From contig NW_025955176.1 in assembly GCF_022376445.1 (NCBI RefSeq), positions 1 to 64,000 of the forward strand: a DNA stretch of 64,000 nucleotides. Direction: 5' to 3'. The notes beneath the pieces were generated by a model. That model saw only the letters and a list, made by a program, of their open reading frames with translations. It searched no databases and was not told the origin of the DNA. This document shows positions 33,374 to 45,540 of this stretch, piece by piece (the stretch's first letter is position 1; every line of letters starts with the position of its first letter). The position numbers and the translations under genes were made by a program. This DNA is from Fomitopsis serialis (taxonomy: Eukaryota > Basidiomycota > Agaricomycetes > Polyporales > Fomitopsidaceae).

Positions 33374-35184
33374 TAGTGCATTGCAGGGGTACGCCCAACC
33401 CGCGTGGGTCGCGGGTAGGGGTCCCGGTAGCGATTTCCGTACCCGCCTACCCGCCCTGCAGTCGTGCGGGTATTGCCAAAAGCGGCAGCCCCGCGAGCGC
33501 CCAAACTCGCGGGTCTCCCCCTCTCGAGTCTCCTTCAAGCTTCAAGTTCCACCAGGTCGACTCGCCCACGCCCACGGTCTCAGCCTCAGCAACACGGCGC
33601 ACAAGCGCGCGGCGAGCACCCGCAAAGACCGCGTGTGCGAACGCAATGCGAACGCAGCCGAGGAAGCCACCGCGAGCCCGGGCGCAGCAACGAACGGACG
33701 ACAGGCCTGGATGACGAGTAGACGGCGGACAGGGGTGGGTGACTGGCGGGGACGGGCGAGGGCGAGGGCGCGGGCGCGGGCGAGGGTGAGGGCGAGGGCG
33801 AGGTGAGTTCAGGTACCCACGAGTCGGCTCACTAACAGCAAGCACAGGACGCCCCGACGTGCAGCACGACGCGCACGACGAGCGCGAGCACGCAGGGCCA
33901 ATGCCCTGCGTGTAGGCACGGCCGACGAGCGGGCGGCGGGCGGACGAACGGACCACCGAGCTAGGTGAGCGAGCGGGTGGGTGAACCACCAGACACGTGG
34001 GCGGGTGGACGAACGGAGGGCCAAGGTGCACGCGGGTGGAGCTGGCAGGCGGGAAAACGGGCGGGTGAGCGGGCGAAGGGACAGGTGAGTGAAATAACAC
34101 ACACCCCGACCACCAGCATGCAGGGACGGCTGGCGAACGCGCGCATGAGCGAGCGGCCAGGTGAACAAGCGCACGGGCGGGCGAGCGTACGAGCAGACGA
34201 ACGCGTCGGGCAGACGAACGCACGGGCCGACACATGCCAGTGGATGGGCGGGCGCGTGGGTAGGTGGACGAAGAGGTGTCGCGCAGCACGACACGCACGT
34301 CGACCGCGAGCGCGCCGGACAAGTGCCCAGCGCACAGACACGGCCGACGAACGCACACGCAAGCGAACGGGCGGGCGGACGAGCGAACGCACAGGTGAGC
34401 AGTCAGACGAGCGAACGAATGGGAGAGCTCACCGGTGAATAGTTTGGAAACCGGGAAGGCGGGCGGGGAAGCGGGGAGAGGGGCGGGCAGGGAGGCAAGC
34501 GGACGAGCAAGCCGGAACGCGCGACGACACGCACGGCAACCGCGAGCGCGATGGGCAAATGCCCAGCGCGCAGACACGGCCAACGAACGCACGCGCCGCG
34601 AGGCGGGAGAACGAGCAGGCAGGCCAGCTGGCATGGACGGGGACACGGTGCGGACAAGCACCACACGCATATCGACCACGAGCGTGCTGGGCGAATGCCC
34701 AGCACGCAGACGTGGCCGATGAACGCCGGGCGGGCATACGGGCGAGCGAAGGACGAGTGAGAGTGAGGTGGGCACACGAACGAGGCGGGAGGGCAGGCGA
34801 GCGGCGTGTACAGACGGGAAGTGCGCGGACTCTCCCGTCGGCGGGTACGGAGCTGTCGGGGACGCACGGGCGGATGGCGGGATCGCGCGAGCGCGAGTGC
34901 GGAGGACGGCGAGCGGGGAGGATGGAGGGTGAGGGCATAGCAGCGAGGACAACGGGTGCACCGTTGACCCGCCAACTTGCCCGCACACTCGCTCGCTCGC
35001 TCGCCTGCCTGCGCGAGCCTCCCCGCCCTCCTGCACACTCCCCCACTCACCCACCTATTCGCTCGCCCACCCGCGCATGGACCTGCAGACCCGCCGTACC
35101 CGCACGTGACCCGTACCCGTGAAGCGGGTACGGTACCAGGGCGGGTACGGGTACGGGTAAGCCCCCGGACACCCGGGGGTTTAC
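33374..35184. mobile_element. 1.8 kb insertion splitting the aminotransferase relic
   Basis: CTGCACG occurs at 33367-33373 and again at 35185-35191, and aminotransferase text resumes right after the second copy. Both ends are rich in ACCCGT/GGGTACGG words in inverted relation (33380-33480 and 35085-35184). The interior is GC-rich repeat with about five hairpin units in minus orientation (33845, 34110, 34268, 34505, 34645). No transposase is encoded. Confidence 0.65.
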
Positions 35185-35400
35185 CTGCACGACATGTTCA
35201 AGTTCTGGAGGACCCCGCGCTGATATACTACTGCGAGAACGAGATGGTGGACGGCGTGGAGTTCTCGCATGAGGACGCGTCCCCGGCGTCATTCCCGTTC
35301 CATCTCCTGAGCATGAGCAGCGGAATTGTTCTGCTGGTTGCAGACTACTCATGTTACACCACTCATTGGGACCTCCCCACTCGCCCTCGCACCCAGGGCC
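35185..35400 (+). pseudogene. phosphoserine aminotransferase relic, second part
   Basis: HDMFKFWRTP then ALIYYCENEMVDGVEFSHED, SPASFPFHLLS and VLLVADYS continue the enzyme from where 33373 stops. Frame shifts occur after TP and near 35330. The PLP-lysine region and C-terminal third are absent. Confidence 0.83.
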
Positions 35401-35849
35401 CAGGATTCGAAACAGATAGCTCACACCTGGATAAAGATCTGCGTGTGGTGAGCAATAACGAGTGCCTGGGCTACACTGTAGTGTGTATGTCAAACATTTT
35501 GCGTGTGTGATGTACCCCAAGATGTTAGTATAGTATGGCTTGTCGGCAGGAGGTGAACTACCATGGATAAACGGATATCATATCCAATGTGGACTTTTAC
35601 GGTGTCATGTTCACTGGTGTTGACTCTTTACTCTGTGCTATGTCTGATTCTCATATTCTTGTAGGTTGTATCCTTGTAATGAATAACCAATTTATGTTCA
35701 GTACTTGACGACTCTTTGACACTTGTGATCAAACATTGACGGAGTGAGAATTGCCAGAGTTTGATACTGTGTGCACTTGTGGCTGACTCAGACTCTCATG
35801 GTTCACTTATTGGTGCGGCCGCCGACTCTTCGTTGTCACGTCTCTCACT
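35401..35849. other. no gene recognised
   Basis: AT-richer than its surroundings; may include the promoter of the next gene. Confidence 0.4.
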
Positions 35850-38710
35850 ATGTCGCCGCGCGATACTAGGTCGAAAGCCGCAGCAGCAGCAAAGGCGAAG
35901 GTCGGTGGGGGGAGCGCAAAGCCCCCCGTCAAGTCGACTCGCGGTAAGGCCAAATCGGCAGCCAGTGCCCCTGGTCCATCGGGCAGCATACAAGATGAAG
36001 CGACGGCGGCCCCCAACATGAAGGAAGTGCTCAAACAGCAGTATCCGCACCTCTCAAAGAAGAAGCTGAACGAGATGCTTCACAACCTCAACACCGCCGC
36101 GGAGAAGGATGGAGTTTCTGAGAAGGATCGTCGACAAAGTACGTAGTATCGCCATTCACACTGTGTATCAGCATACTACTAGCATATTGTGCCACAGAGA
36201 TCAAGGACGACAACGAGCCTTAGTCGCCAAGGAAAAGGTGTCGGATACAGAGAAGGAGTCAGAGGATGATGAAGGAGAGCTGGTTCCATCGGCGAGCAAG
36301 GGCAAGAAGAAAGCGAACGGTGAGTAAACGCACAACTAGTGAGTGGCGAGCTCATCTTGCGTTAGTTCCATCGCCGCCTAGGCCCAAGCCTCGCCCACGC
36401 AAGAGGAAGGCGACTGAGACCCCCGAGAAGGAGGCGAGCGATGACGAGGCGGCGTGGAGCAGCCTGAGAAGAAGAAGGCAAGACCCAGCTGGCAAGTAAG
36501 CCAGCTGGTCAGGACGCATCGGCAGCCGACACGCGTGACGAGCGCAAGAGGAGGTCAGACGTCTGGTGAGCGTCATGTTCTTCGGAGCATACGGTCCTGT
36601 TTTGACGCATACCTCGCAGAGGTGTCGCCTGGACGCAAGAGTGTTGTCATACCGGAGGTGGTCATCCAGTCCTCGCCCCCGGTGTCGCGCTCGAAGGCGC
36701 CCAGGCAGGAGGAGGACCTGGCTGCATCCCTTGGTAAGTCGCTCAAAGAGTCGCGTATTTTACTAATTCGACTCGGAAGCAGGCTCAGGTACGAAATCAG
36801 CCAAGCAGACGCAGGGCGTTGCGAAGCCTCCGGAGAAGAAGACTTTCCTGCGTCTGGAGGACAGTGACGAGGAGAATGAGGACGATGACGAGGAGGCAGG
36901 TGAGGGTGACGAGGTCGAGGTCGAGGACGAGGTCGAGGAAGGTTCTGGACAGGGCGGTGAGCCACTGGTGTGTCTTACAACTCACGCTGATGACTGACAT
37001 CTGTGACAGCAGGTTCGCCATCCAGAGCAGGAAAGGGTGCAGCAAGGCGTACTCGTCGCGTCAAGATGGAGTCGATGTCCCCCATCCACGTCCCGGACGA
37101 CTCTGACGACGATGGCAGCGAGTACAAGGTGTCGAGTCACGACCGAGAGGAGGACATTGACGAGCTTGATGGCGACGTGGACATGGATGACGAGGTGAGA
37201 CTGTGGCTTGGAAGGCGGTGTTTGACTGACTTTTGGCCTAGATCGTCGTCAAGGTCAAGGACAAGCCTCAGCAGAAGAAGAAAGAGAAAGCGCAGAGCAA
37301 GGGCAAGCGCAAGGTCGCCGGCCTAAGAAGGTCATCGACGTGACAACAACGTGCTCGAGACGATGACGCAGGAGCCGTTGAAGAGCTTCCTGCACCACGC
37401 CCAGCAGGAGTTCCGCGTGTACCTCAGCTTGGAGAACGCGTGGCCTCGAGTCATGAAGGACGGTCGTATGGAGAAGACCGAGAAGCCCGTGGAGATCATG
37501 AAGATGCTCATGGAGAAGCACGAGAGGTACAAGACCGAAAGGTTCTTGACCGCGTACAACAGGGCGTGGGCAGATGCAGTGACACATGGGAGGATGATCC
37601 ACTATGTGAGTCGTCACTTCATTTCTCAGCGGTGACATGAGCATCGAGCAGATTGTCAGGTCGCGAAGGTGTCATCTCAACTTCGTCAGGAAGTCAAGCA
37701 GAAGGCAAAGCGCGTCGTCGAGAAGAACTTCCTCGCGTTCAAGGTGCCGCAACACGGCTCTGACGGCAAGAAGCTCAGCAGTGCTGCGTACAACGAGAAG
37801 ACGGCAGTCACCTCGAGGCTCTCGTGAAGTTCTTGAAGCAGGACTTCGCATTCCATCACGGCAACTTGGAGATGCCAGATCCGATGGTGGATCCCTCGGT
37901 GCGTGTGCGTGCCAATGTCTAGGTACGGCTTACTGATATGTATTAGCTGTGGGTGGCCAACCTGGACGCTCCCTTCCACAACGAGGCTGTGGCTGAAGTC
38001 GCAGCTCGTCAGTGGTGGTCTGGAGCTCATCGGGAGGCCATGCGGCCTGAGAACCACGCGCGGTTCGACATCAACAAGCAGCCCCTGTCGAGCAACATGA
38101 TAGCTCTGGTCTGCTCCGCGGTGAGTACGGTACCCTAGGTACTGAAGCCGCTATTCAAGTCATCGTGCATTAGATCATCGTTGCGCTGGATGAGGCCGTC
38201 AAGGTGAACGTCACCGTCAGCTTCGACGAGAAGACATACGCCACCGAGTAAGGAACATTATTTGTTTATAGCGCCGGCCTAACTGGGCTTTGTAGGCACG
38301 ATCGTCTGAAGGTCAGCATCGACAACCTGCGGCGCTGTGCGGACCCGAGTGACCCGTCAAAGTACGACGAGGGCTGTGCTCGGTTCTGCAAGTCTATGGA
38401 CGAGACGTTGGCGAGCACCATACGGTAAGTACATAGCCTGTTGCTGACGCTGTGCTGACACAACATGGTGTATCTCAGGAGGCTTGCAGGGATCTCGAGC
38501 ACGAGCGTAGACGACGACGACGAGGCAGCTGAGCCTAGTACCGTCACCCGTGGCATTCCTACGGCCGCAATCTCGCGCATCTCCAAGCTGTGGGCGCCGA
38601 AGAACACTGGCACGAAGGCTAGTGACGAGCCGGCGGCGGCAGCCTCGGCGAGCGGGTCAGGCCAGGCTAAAGAGCGTGAAGGGGATGCAGAGGCCCCGTC
38701 GACCGCGTAG
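35850..38710 (+). pseudogene. DUF6532-like nuclear-type protein, several frame breaks
   Basis: About twelve exons with clean short introns. The N-terminal half is basic then acidic (MSPRDTRSKAAAAAKAKVGG, a PRPKPRPRKRK AT-hook-like run, DSDEENEDDDEEAGEGDEV), so nuclear localisation is likely. The C-terminal half (VLETMTQEPLKSFLHHAQQ, VAEVAARQWWSGAHREAMRP, ALVCSAIIVALDEAVKVNVT, HDRLKVSIDNLRRCADP) resembles the DUF6532 domain common in mushroom genomes, function unknown. One-base frame breaks are seen near 36215, 36450, 37325 and 37800. So it is either a young pseudogene or affected by assembly indels. It reads on to TAG at 38708-38710. Confidence 0.65.
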
Positions 38711-40170
38711 AGGCCGTGTAGGACGTGTGCCGGTGCGTTCACTGACGGTCTGACATGGAACATAATTTCTGAAGCTGAATAGGTCTTGTATTGTGGTGTA
38801 CGTTTGTCAGGTGGTGGAACCGAAGGGCAGTACGTCTCACGCTCCGTTTCGTGTACGATCATCTTCGTCGAGGTTCTCTACATCATGTACGTTGTATTCG
38901 GACTCCTGTCATTCTGCGCCCATGCCTACGCTGTCCTCTCCGCCTCTCTGTAGCTTTTACTGGGCTCAAACACCAGCTGCATTACTAACATCGCTCTCAT
39001 ACCCACAAGCTGGTGGTATACCCTGTATAGCTACGTGTTGTGATCATGTATTACTGTATGCACCGTCGATACCGCAATGAACTGTTCGCTCGCATTGCCT
39101 ACTGAAGTGCATCATGATCCATTTATAACCGTGCTATGGGCGCAATATGCACACTTTGAGAGCTCTTGATTAGCAATCTCAACCTCTTAATGAGTAGGAA
39201 TTGGACGTTGGTTTTATCACTCACAAACCGGTTTATTATTGCTTTTTGAGTGGGAAACCCAATGCTGGGCTGCCCTGACAAATGGCGGTTGAAAACGCAC
39301 TTCAAGGAATAAATAAAAATAAAAAGCTGCTTTTGTCAAACAATTCCTCTTGAGACCGAGGCACTTGTGTTGAGATTGGTTGAGGCGGTTTGGCTACTTT
39401 GGCGCTCTCAAAGCACTCTCTGTTGCTCTTCAGAGGGCCCAAGCGTCTGGGCGGTTTTCCCTGATGTATCGCTACTCTATTACGATCGCACGCGCCCGAC
39501 CCCTTTCTTGACGACGTACCCTCGACTCTGTATCTCGCTTCGCCTGTCTAAGGCTGGTATACAAACCTGACAGTGTCTATGTGTACTACCTATCTTTAAG
39601 CTGCGAATGGATACACGCTTTATTCGCGAAATACTGCAGGCCCACGAAATAACCTAGAATACACCCAGAATGTACCCTCGAGCTCCCCCCAGTCGCGAAA
39701 CAAATTGGGCGAAGGAAGTGCAATAGCGGGGTGCACCGTACTAGCAAGGAAGTCCCACTACGACCGATACCATTGCTACCAACTTGATCATAGCTCCCTA
39801 TGAGATCCGAATTCATGTCTATACTAATCAGACATCGGCACCCGAGACGGCCCAAATTTACTGACTGCGCAAGCGGGACAGGAAAGCCGAGGACGGCGCT
39901 GAAGTCTTCTTCTCCCAGCGAGGGTACTTCGAGACTTACCCTCGGCCGAGAGGCCAAAGTCGCTCTGCTACTGGGTAGCATCCGACAGGTCACCTGAGAG
40001 ACTCAGGAGTAGTCTCCGACCACCGCGCATCGTTGTAGCAGTGGAATTGTAACGCAACGGCATCATCATCCAAACTAAACACACCACATACGGACGAACA
40101 CACGGCAAACGGCATAAGTGACCCCCGCCGGAGATGGCGAACGGCGTCCCCTTTCCACAGTGAACCAGAT
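38711..40170. other. no gene recognised; may include LINE 5' end
   Basis: AT-richer spacer to about 39580. A short frame at 39800-39997 and the following bases may belong to the 5' part of the LINE (ORF1 remnant or 5'UTR), but I cannot place the 5' boundary. Confidence 0.4.
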
Positions 40171-40173
40171 GAA

Positions 40174-41400
40174 CTGACGGGGGAAAACGGAGAGAGGGCT
40201 GACCTCGACACTGATCGACCAGATCGGAGACTGGCGGTCGAGAGTCTGAACCAACCAGCTAGTCAAAACACTGAACACAACGCGAGGTACGATACGAGCC
40301 ACAGGAGCGGAAGGAAAACGAAGGCGACCTTAAAAGTCGGCTCACTCAACATTAACGGTAGAGGCACAACCTCGGGAACATCGAATAACAAATGGAACGC
40401 GCTAAACGCTTTGATGCGTGAACAGCGAATAGGTATCATGGCAATCCAGGAGGCCCACCTGGATGACGAAACGGTACAAACCATACACCGCCTTTACGGA
40501 CGAAGAATGAAAGTTCTGTTCTCCAGCGACACAGACACCACAAATGCGCGAGGCGTCGCCTTCGTACTAAACAGGGAGATAGTAGACATAGCAGGAGCAG
40601 AAATGACAACCTTGGTCCCAGGAAGAGCGGCAGTACTCTGCCTGACATGGCACGGCCAATCGAGACTGGAGATCCTTAATGTATACGCACCAAACCAGCC
40701 CAGCGAGAATGAAGGCTTCTGGGAGAACCTGTCGGCTCTATGCATAACAAGGCATAAACCGAACGTTGTACTGGGGGACTTTAACATTGTCGAAGACTCC
40801 GTCGACAGACTACCACCCAGGGAAGACAACAACGCGGCGATAGTGGGTCTGCAAGGCCTAATGCGTGACCTTGGACTAAAAGATGGGTGGCGCGAAACGG
40901 AACCTAAAACACGGGACTACTCGTTCCCTCAACGAGCGGCAACGTCGTGGTCACGTATAGATAGAATTTATGTCGCAGAAGAGCTCCTGAAATGCTCTAA
41001 CGAGTGGCTGATAGAAACGACCGGAATCCCAACTGACCACCGACTCGTCTCAGTGCAACTGAGCGCACCCCAGGTGCCATACATCGGAAAAGGGAGATGG
41101 ACCCTCCCTATTCAGTTACTAAAGGACACGAACTTCACCGATAAAGTAATAGCCCTGGGACGGGAAACGCTCCAGAGGGCAAAAGCACACGCCTCGGCGG
41201 GCACACGGACAACGGGGATGAATCCCCAGACCATACACTGCGACTTCAAACGCAGAGTCATAGAGATGGCCCGTAAAATCATGAAAGGGAAATGCCCCAA
41301 ACTAGTGGCGACAATAAAGAAACTAAACGAAAACGCGAAGAGTTTACAGTGTGACCCGAACTTCGCACATGACAGACACTCCAACGGGAAGCTGCGGTGA
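40174..41400 (+). pseudogene. LINE ORF2 endonuclease region
   Basis: An apurinic endonuclease-like (EEP) domain. LKVGSLNINGRG is encoded upstream of the first ATG (40411), and the frame is open back to 40174, so the natural start is lost or lies in another frame. Active-site blocks are visible: IMAIQEAHLDD, LNVYAPNQP, NVVLGDFNIVED, WSRIDRIYV and TDHRLVSVQLS (Glu, Asp-x-Asn and Asp-His motifs). It nicks target DNA to prime reverse transcription. It ends at a TGA overlapping the RT frame. Confidence 0.85.
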
Positions 41401-44339
41401 TACATGACCGGGTAGTGGAATTGGAGAAGAAGCGTTACAACATCACCCGGGCAACAACAGCTGCGCGGTATGCACTACACGGCGAAACGATGACAAAATA
41501 TTGGTCCGGGATAAACAAAGCAAAGAAACCGCGGGACATAATATACATGCTTCAACGCCCTGGAACGACACCCCCGGAATATGAACGCCGCTCGGACAAA
41601 ATGGCTGAGCTGGCCCGCAACTATCACGATGACCTACAGAGCCAGGATGGAGCACAGATCCTGGACGAAGCTCTCTGTCGAGCAACCTTGATGGAAGCGA
41701 CGACGCCCTTGAGCGCAAGCGACAGGAATCAAGAGTACCACGAACTCACCGCTCCCATAACGGTGGCCAACATACAAGAAGCACTTGCGAAGACACAGAC
41801 CGGGAAAGCCACTGGTCTTGACGGCATACCCTATGAACTGTGGACGACTTTCAATGACATGCACAAGAAAGCGGACGATAACGCACGATCGTTTGACTGC
41901 CTAGAGCTCCTCCGCGTTGTATACCGTGACATTGACAGGTTTGGAGTTGAAAAAGAGAGTGCTTTCGCTGATGGGTGGCTATGTCCCCTATACAAAAAGA
42001 AAGACCGGCGGGACGTAGCAAACTACAGACCGATCACACTTCTCAATACAGACTATAAGCTGTACACGAGGATATTAGCCACTCGCCTAGCCCCAGTAGC
42101 GTTAAAGATCATCCACCCCGACCAGGCCGGCTTCCTCCCAGGCCGCAGGATCACGGACCAAACACAGCTATGCCGGTCCATGATTGATTACGCGGAAGCC
42201 ACGGAGGAAAACGGTCTGATAGTGGCTTTGGATCAGGAGAAGGCATACGACAAGATACGACATGACTACCTGTGGATGGTCCTTGAAATTTTCGGACTGC
42301 CCACTGAACTCATCAAGAGGTTAAAGAGCATATATGGATCAGCGTCGACACTGGTCATCATAAATGGTGAATGCAGTACCTATTTCCAAATAATACGTGG
42401 GGTGAGACAAGGCGACCCACTATCGTGCCTGCTCTTCGACCTCGCAATCGAACCCTTGGCCTGCCTCCTACAGCGATCCACCCTCAAGGGATTCTCCATC
42501 CCTGGACTAACAGAACGCCTGTTAGCATCCCTCTTCGCCGACGATACGTCCGCGTTCCTCTCACAAAACGACGCGTGGGAGCAACTCTGGCATATCCTCG
42601 AACGGTGGTGCGCGCTCTCCGGGGCCCGCTTCAACAGGGAGAAAACGGAGGTAATCCCGATAGGAACGGAGCAGTACCGAGCACAAGTAGTGGCGACCCA
42701 TCGGATCAACCCTACTGTGACAGGGAACACCATACCAGAGCATATACATGTTGTGAAGGACCAGGAAGCGACGCGAGTACTGGGTGCCTGGATAGGAAAC
42801 AAAGTGAATGAAGCCGCTGTCTGGGCCCCAGTAGTCCGGAAGGTGGAGACTTTCCTCGAGAGATGGGGACAGAGTCACCCGTCCTTCAAAGGGAAAAGGT
42901 ACATCATTCAAATGGGCCCGGGAGGAATAACACAATACCTCACAACGGTACAGGGCATGCCAAAGTCTGTCGAAAAGTCTCTAAGTAAAACAATTAGAAA
43001 CTTCGTCTGGGGCTCAGATGCCATACCTTCGGTGAACCAGGACACGCTACACCTTCCCATAGAAGATGGAGGCCTAGGCATTCTGGACCTAAAATCACGC
43101 AACGAAGCCATTGAGATAATGTGGCTCAAGCGCTACCTTACCCTCGGTACAGAGAGGCCCAGGTGGGCTTTCGTAGTGGACGCCGTTATGGCCATCCGTG
43201 TTACGAAAGATGCGGGAGCCATCCGGAGGAATGCGCAGGTGAATACCTTCCTCCAGGACTGGCACCCAGCGGGCCACGCGAACTCCCGCCTACCCGACTA
43301 CCTGAAGCGAATGCTGAAGGTGGCAAAGCAACACAATGTCTCCTTTGCGGCGGTGACCCTGAGCAATGACGTGAAGGCAGGCCTTCCCGCCTGGTACCAC
43401 ATAGGCACGGACAAACAGCTGCGAAGGCTGAATAATGCCCCTGTAAGTAACTGTCTGCGAGATGTACACAGCGTGAGCCTGGTAACAGACCTCGTGAAAT
43501 TGGCACAACACGTCACCATCCTCACCGACGGCGGCGACGGTCCAAGTGAGTGTGAATGCATGGAATGCCGGACCAATCGTATACACGGATGTCATAATCC
43601 CGAGCGATGCTATGAAGCGGCCGGGAAGCTGCTCGGCCACCTAAGCGAAAAATGGAACCCGAGGACGGACACTGCCCCGGATGGCCTCACCCTCACGCAT
43701 AGGCGCCAGGAGAAAAACGGAAAGGCCATCGAGAAAGGCGGACAGACCACTTTCGACCCTTCTTTGACGCTGAGGGGCGGAGTAGCGGAAGCTTTCCGCG
43801 CATTCGTGGCAATGCCGAATATAGCAAACCCACCAGCGATTAGACAACGTCGTGGACGAGTGGTGGAAGACGAAGCGCAGACGATCCTAGTCCTCGGCGC
43901 CCCGAAGGACGAGAACACCGAACCACCTGACGCAGAGGGGAGCGAAGACATTGGTTTCGTATATGTAGCGAGGAACAGCGAGCGAAACTCCCTGGTCCGA
44001 GCCCACCCATCAAGTGGAAGGAACGCGAGCCCATGGAGTGAACTAGTGGCCGCCCTGAAGGCGGCACAAGACGCCCCCCCTGACACACCACTGCACTTTA
44101 TAGGCGAGACAAACAGCCTGTCCGAATACCTCGTCCGTGACCTGCCGCGATGGGAGGACAGAGGCTGGATCGACGTGCCGAACAACGCACCGGCGAAGGC
44201 ACTAGTCAATACCCTTCGCAAGCGCTGTGCTGTGACAACCTTCAGACAAGCAACCGGAGTGGGAGACAGGCGTAAGCTGGAACTTGCAAGACGTGAGGCG
44301 AAAACGCTGTGTCGGTCTGGAACGGCGCCCACCCCGTGA
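41380..44339 (+). pseudogene. LINE ORF2 reverse transcriptase and RNase H-like region
   Basis: RT blocks in order: GKATGLDGIPYELW, PLYKKKDRRDVANYRPITLL, DQAGFLPGRRITDQ, IVALDQEKAYDKI, GVRQGDPLSCLLFDLAIEPL and the catalytic FADD (about 42535). A thumb-like part with GVTQYLT-type text follows. Near 43950-44310, SPWSELVAALKAAQ and LPRWEDRGWIDVPNN resemble the middle of a LINE RNase H, but the expected WVKGH-like segment is replaced (FRQATGVGDRRKLELARREA), so it looks degenerate. The reading frame is 980 codons from 41397 and opens before that; no ATG begins it. Confidence 0.88.
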
Positions 44340-45190
44340 ACATGGAACTTGACCCGACCTTCGACCTGTCGGGGGCGAGACTAGATAAACTGACGCAAAA
44401 GCTCGCGTACCGCGGTATCATAGCCCGTAAGTGCGTGGCGCCCCGCAGACGGACGATCCAAAGTCTAGCAAATATTAGAGACGGGGTACTCACATTGCAA
44501 GGGAAGTTGATCGCAAACGAAGACATATGGCGGAGCCTGAGATGCCCTGACATTAGAAAGCCGATCAGCGACTTCCTGTGGAAGAGCGTCCATGGGGCAC
44601 AAAAGTGTGGGAGTTATTGGGAGCATATACCTGGCTATGAGGAACGAAGCCGGTGCCAAACGTGTGGACAGCTGGACTCACTAGGACACATCCTCCTCGA
44701 ATGCAAGGCAATCGGGTCGGCCACAATATGGAGCATGGCGAAAGCACTCTGGCAGAAGAAACAACTGGCTTGGCCAGAGCTGAGCCTGGGTGACATACAG
44801 GGCCTGTGCCTGCGAAGGTGGACTGGCGCGAGAGGACAACGACGGAGACACGCGGAGCGATTTTGGAAGATCCTAATATCTGAGTCCGCCTTCCTGATCT
44901 GGAAGCTGCGTTGTGAGAGAGTTATCGGACACGCCGACGAAGATGACTGGGAACACACCGGTCAGGCAATCCGAGCCAGATGGACTAGGGCCATGAACGA
45001 AAGGCTACATCTTGATATGGTGCAGACGCACAGGCGATTCGGCCGGTCCGCAGTCAAAAAGGACAAGGTCCTGGGAACGTGGAATGGCACACTGTTTGAT
45101 GAGCTGGCCTTACCGGAAGACTGGACTACATACAATAGGGTTTTAGTGGGTATTGACGCGACGCGTCTCGACATACGGGACGATGGTTGA
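44309..45190 (+). pseudogene. LINE ORF2 C-terminal zinc-binding region
   Basis: A frame shifted by one relative to RT. Contains the RVT zinc-binding motif CQTCGQLDSLGHILLEC (C-x2-C-x7-H-x4-C, about 44655-44705), preceded by DFLWKSVHGAQKCGSYWE, followed by a basic helical tail ending at 45190. Such domains help bind template RNA in Tad-like LINEs. Confidence 0.8.
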
Positions 45191-45328
45191 CGAGCCCCAC
45201 ACTGGCGAATACACGCCGTGCATAAAAGCATTTTCTCCCTGGAATTATGCCCGCGGGGAAACCTGCTAGCAGGCCGGGTCACCGGGACTGACCGATTGTC
45301 AGGCTGCCGAAACCCATGATGGCCCTCC

Positions 45329-45352
45329 AAAAAAAAAAAAAAAAAAAAAAAA
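45329..45352 (+). other. LINE poly-A tail (24 A)
   Basis: Uninterrupted run of 24 A at the 3' end of the LINE, 139 bases after the ORF2 stop codon. Confidence 0.9.
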
Positions 45353-45540
45353 CGAAGAGCGATTAGTACCAAATTATTAGTACATATGAAAAACAGGCGC
45401 CTACCAGCGAGCGCTGGCCTGCCAGTGCGAGGCTGAGCACATTCCACCATTCAAGTTGAACTGCCAGTGAACGTCGACAGCTGCGAGCCACGATATCCCA
45501 ACGCATTATCCCAGGCAAGGCGGCAGCTCAGGCAACGGCA

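Larger units (their letters stand above)
40174..45352 (+). mobile_element. non-LTR retrotransposon (LINE, Tad1-like)
   Basis: Endonuclease, RT, RNase H-like and zinc-binding regions follow in LINE order and end in a 24-A tail (45329-45352). No LTRs are present. ORF1 is not recognised, so the copy may be 5' truncated or its ORF1 is too diverged. Two frame changes (near 41375 and 44310) make ORF2 discontinuous. No certain target-site duplication was found. Confidence 0.88.

Noticed and set aside
31253..35054. Very long Pro/Ala/Arg-rich frames, up to 535 codons
   Set aside because: Generated by GC-rich repeat tracts without stop codons; composition follows the repeat, with no conserved protein text.
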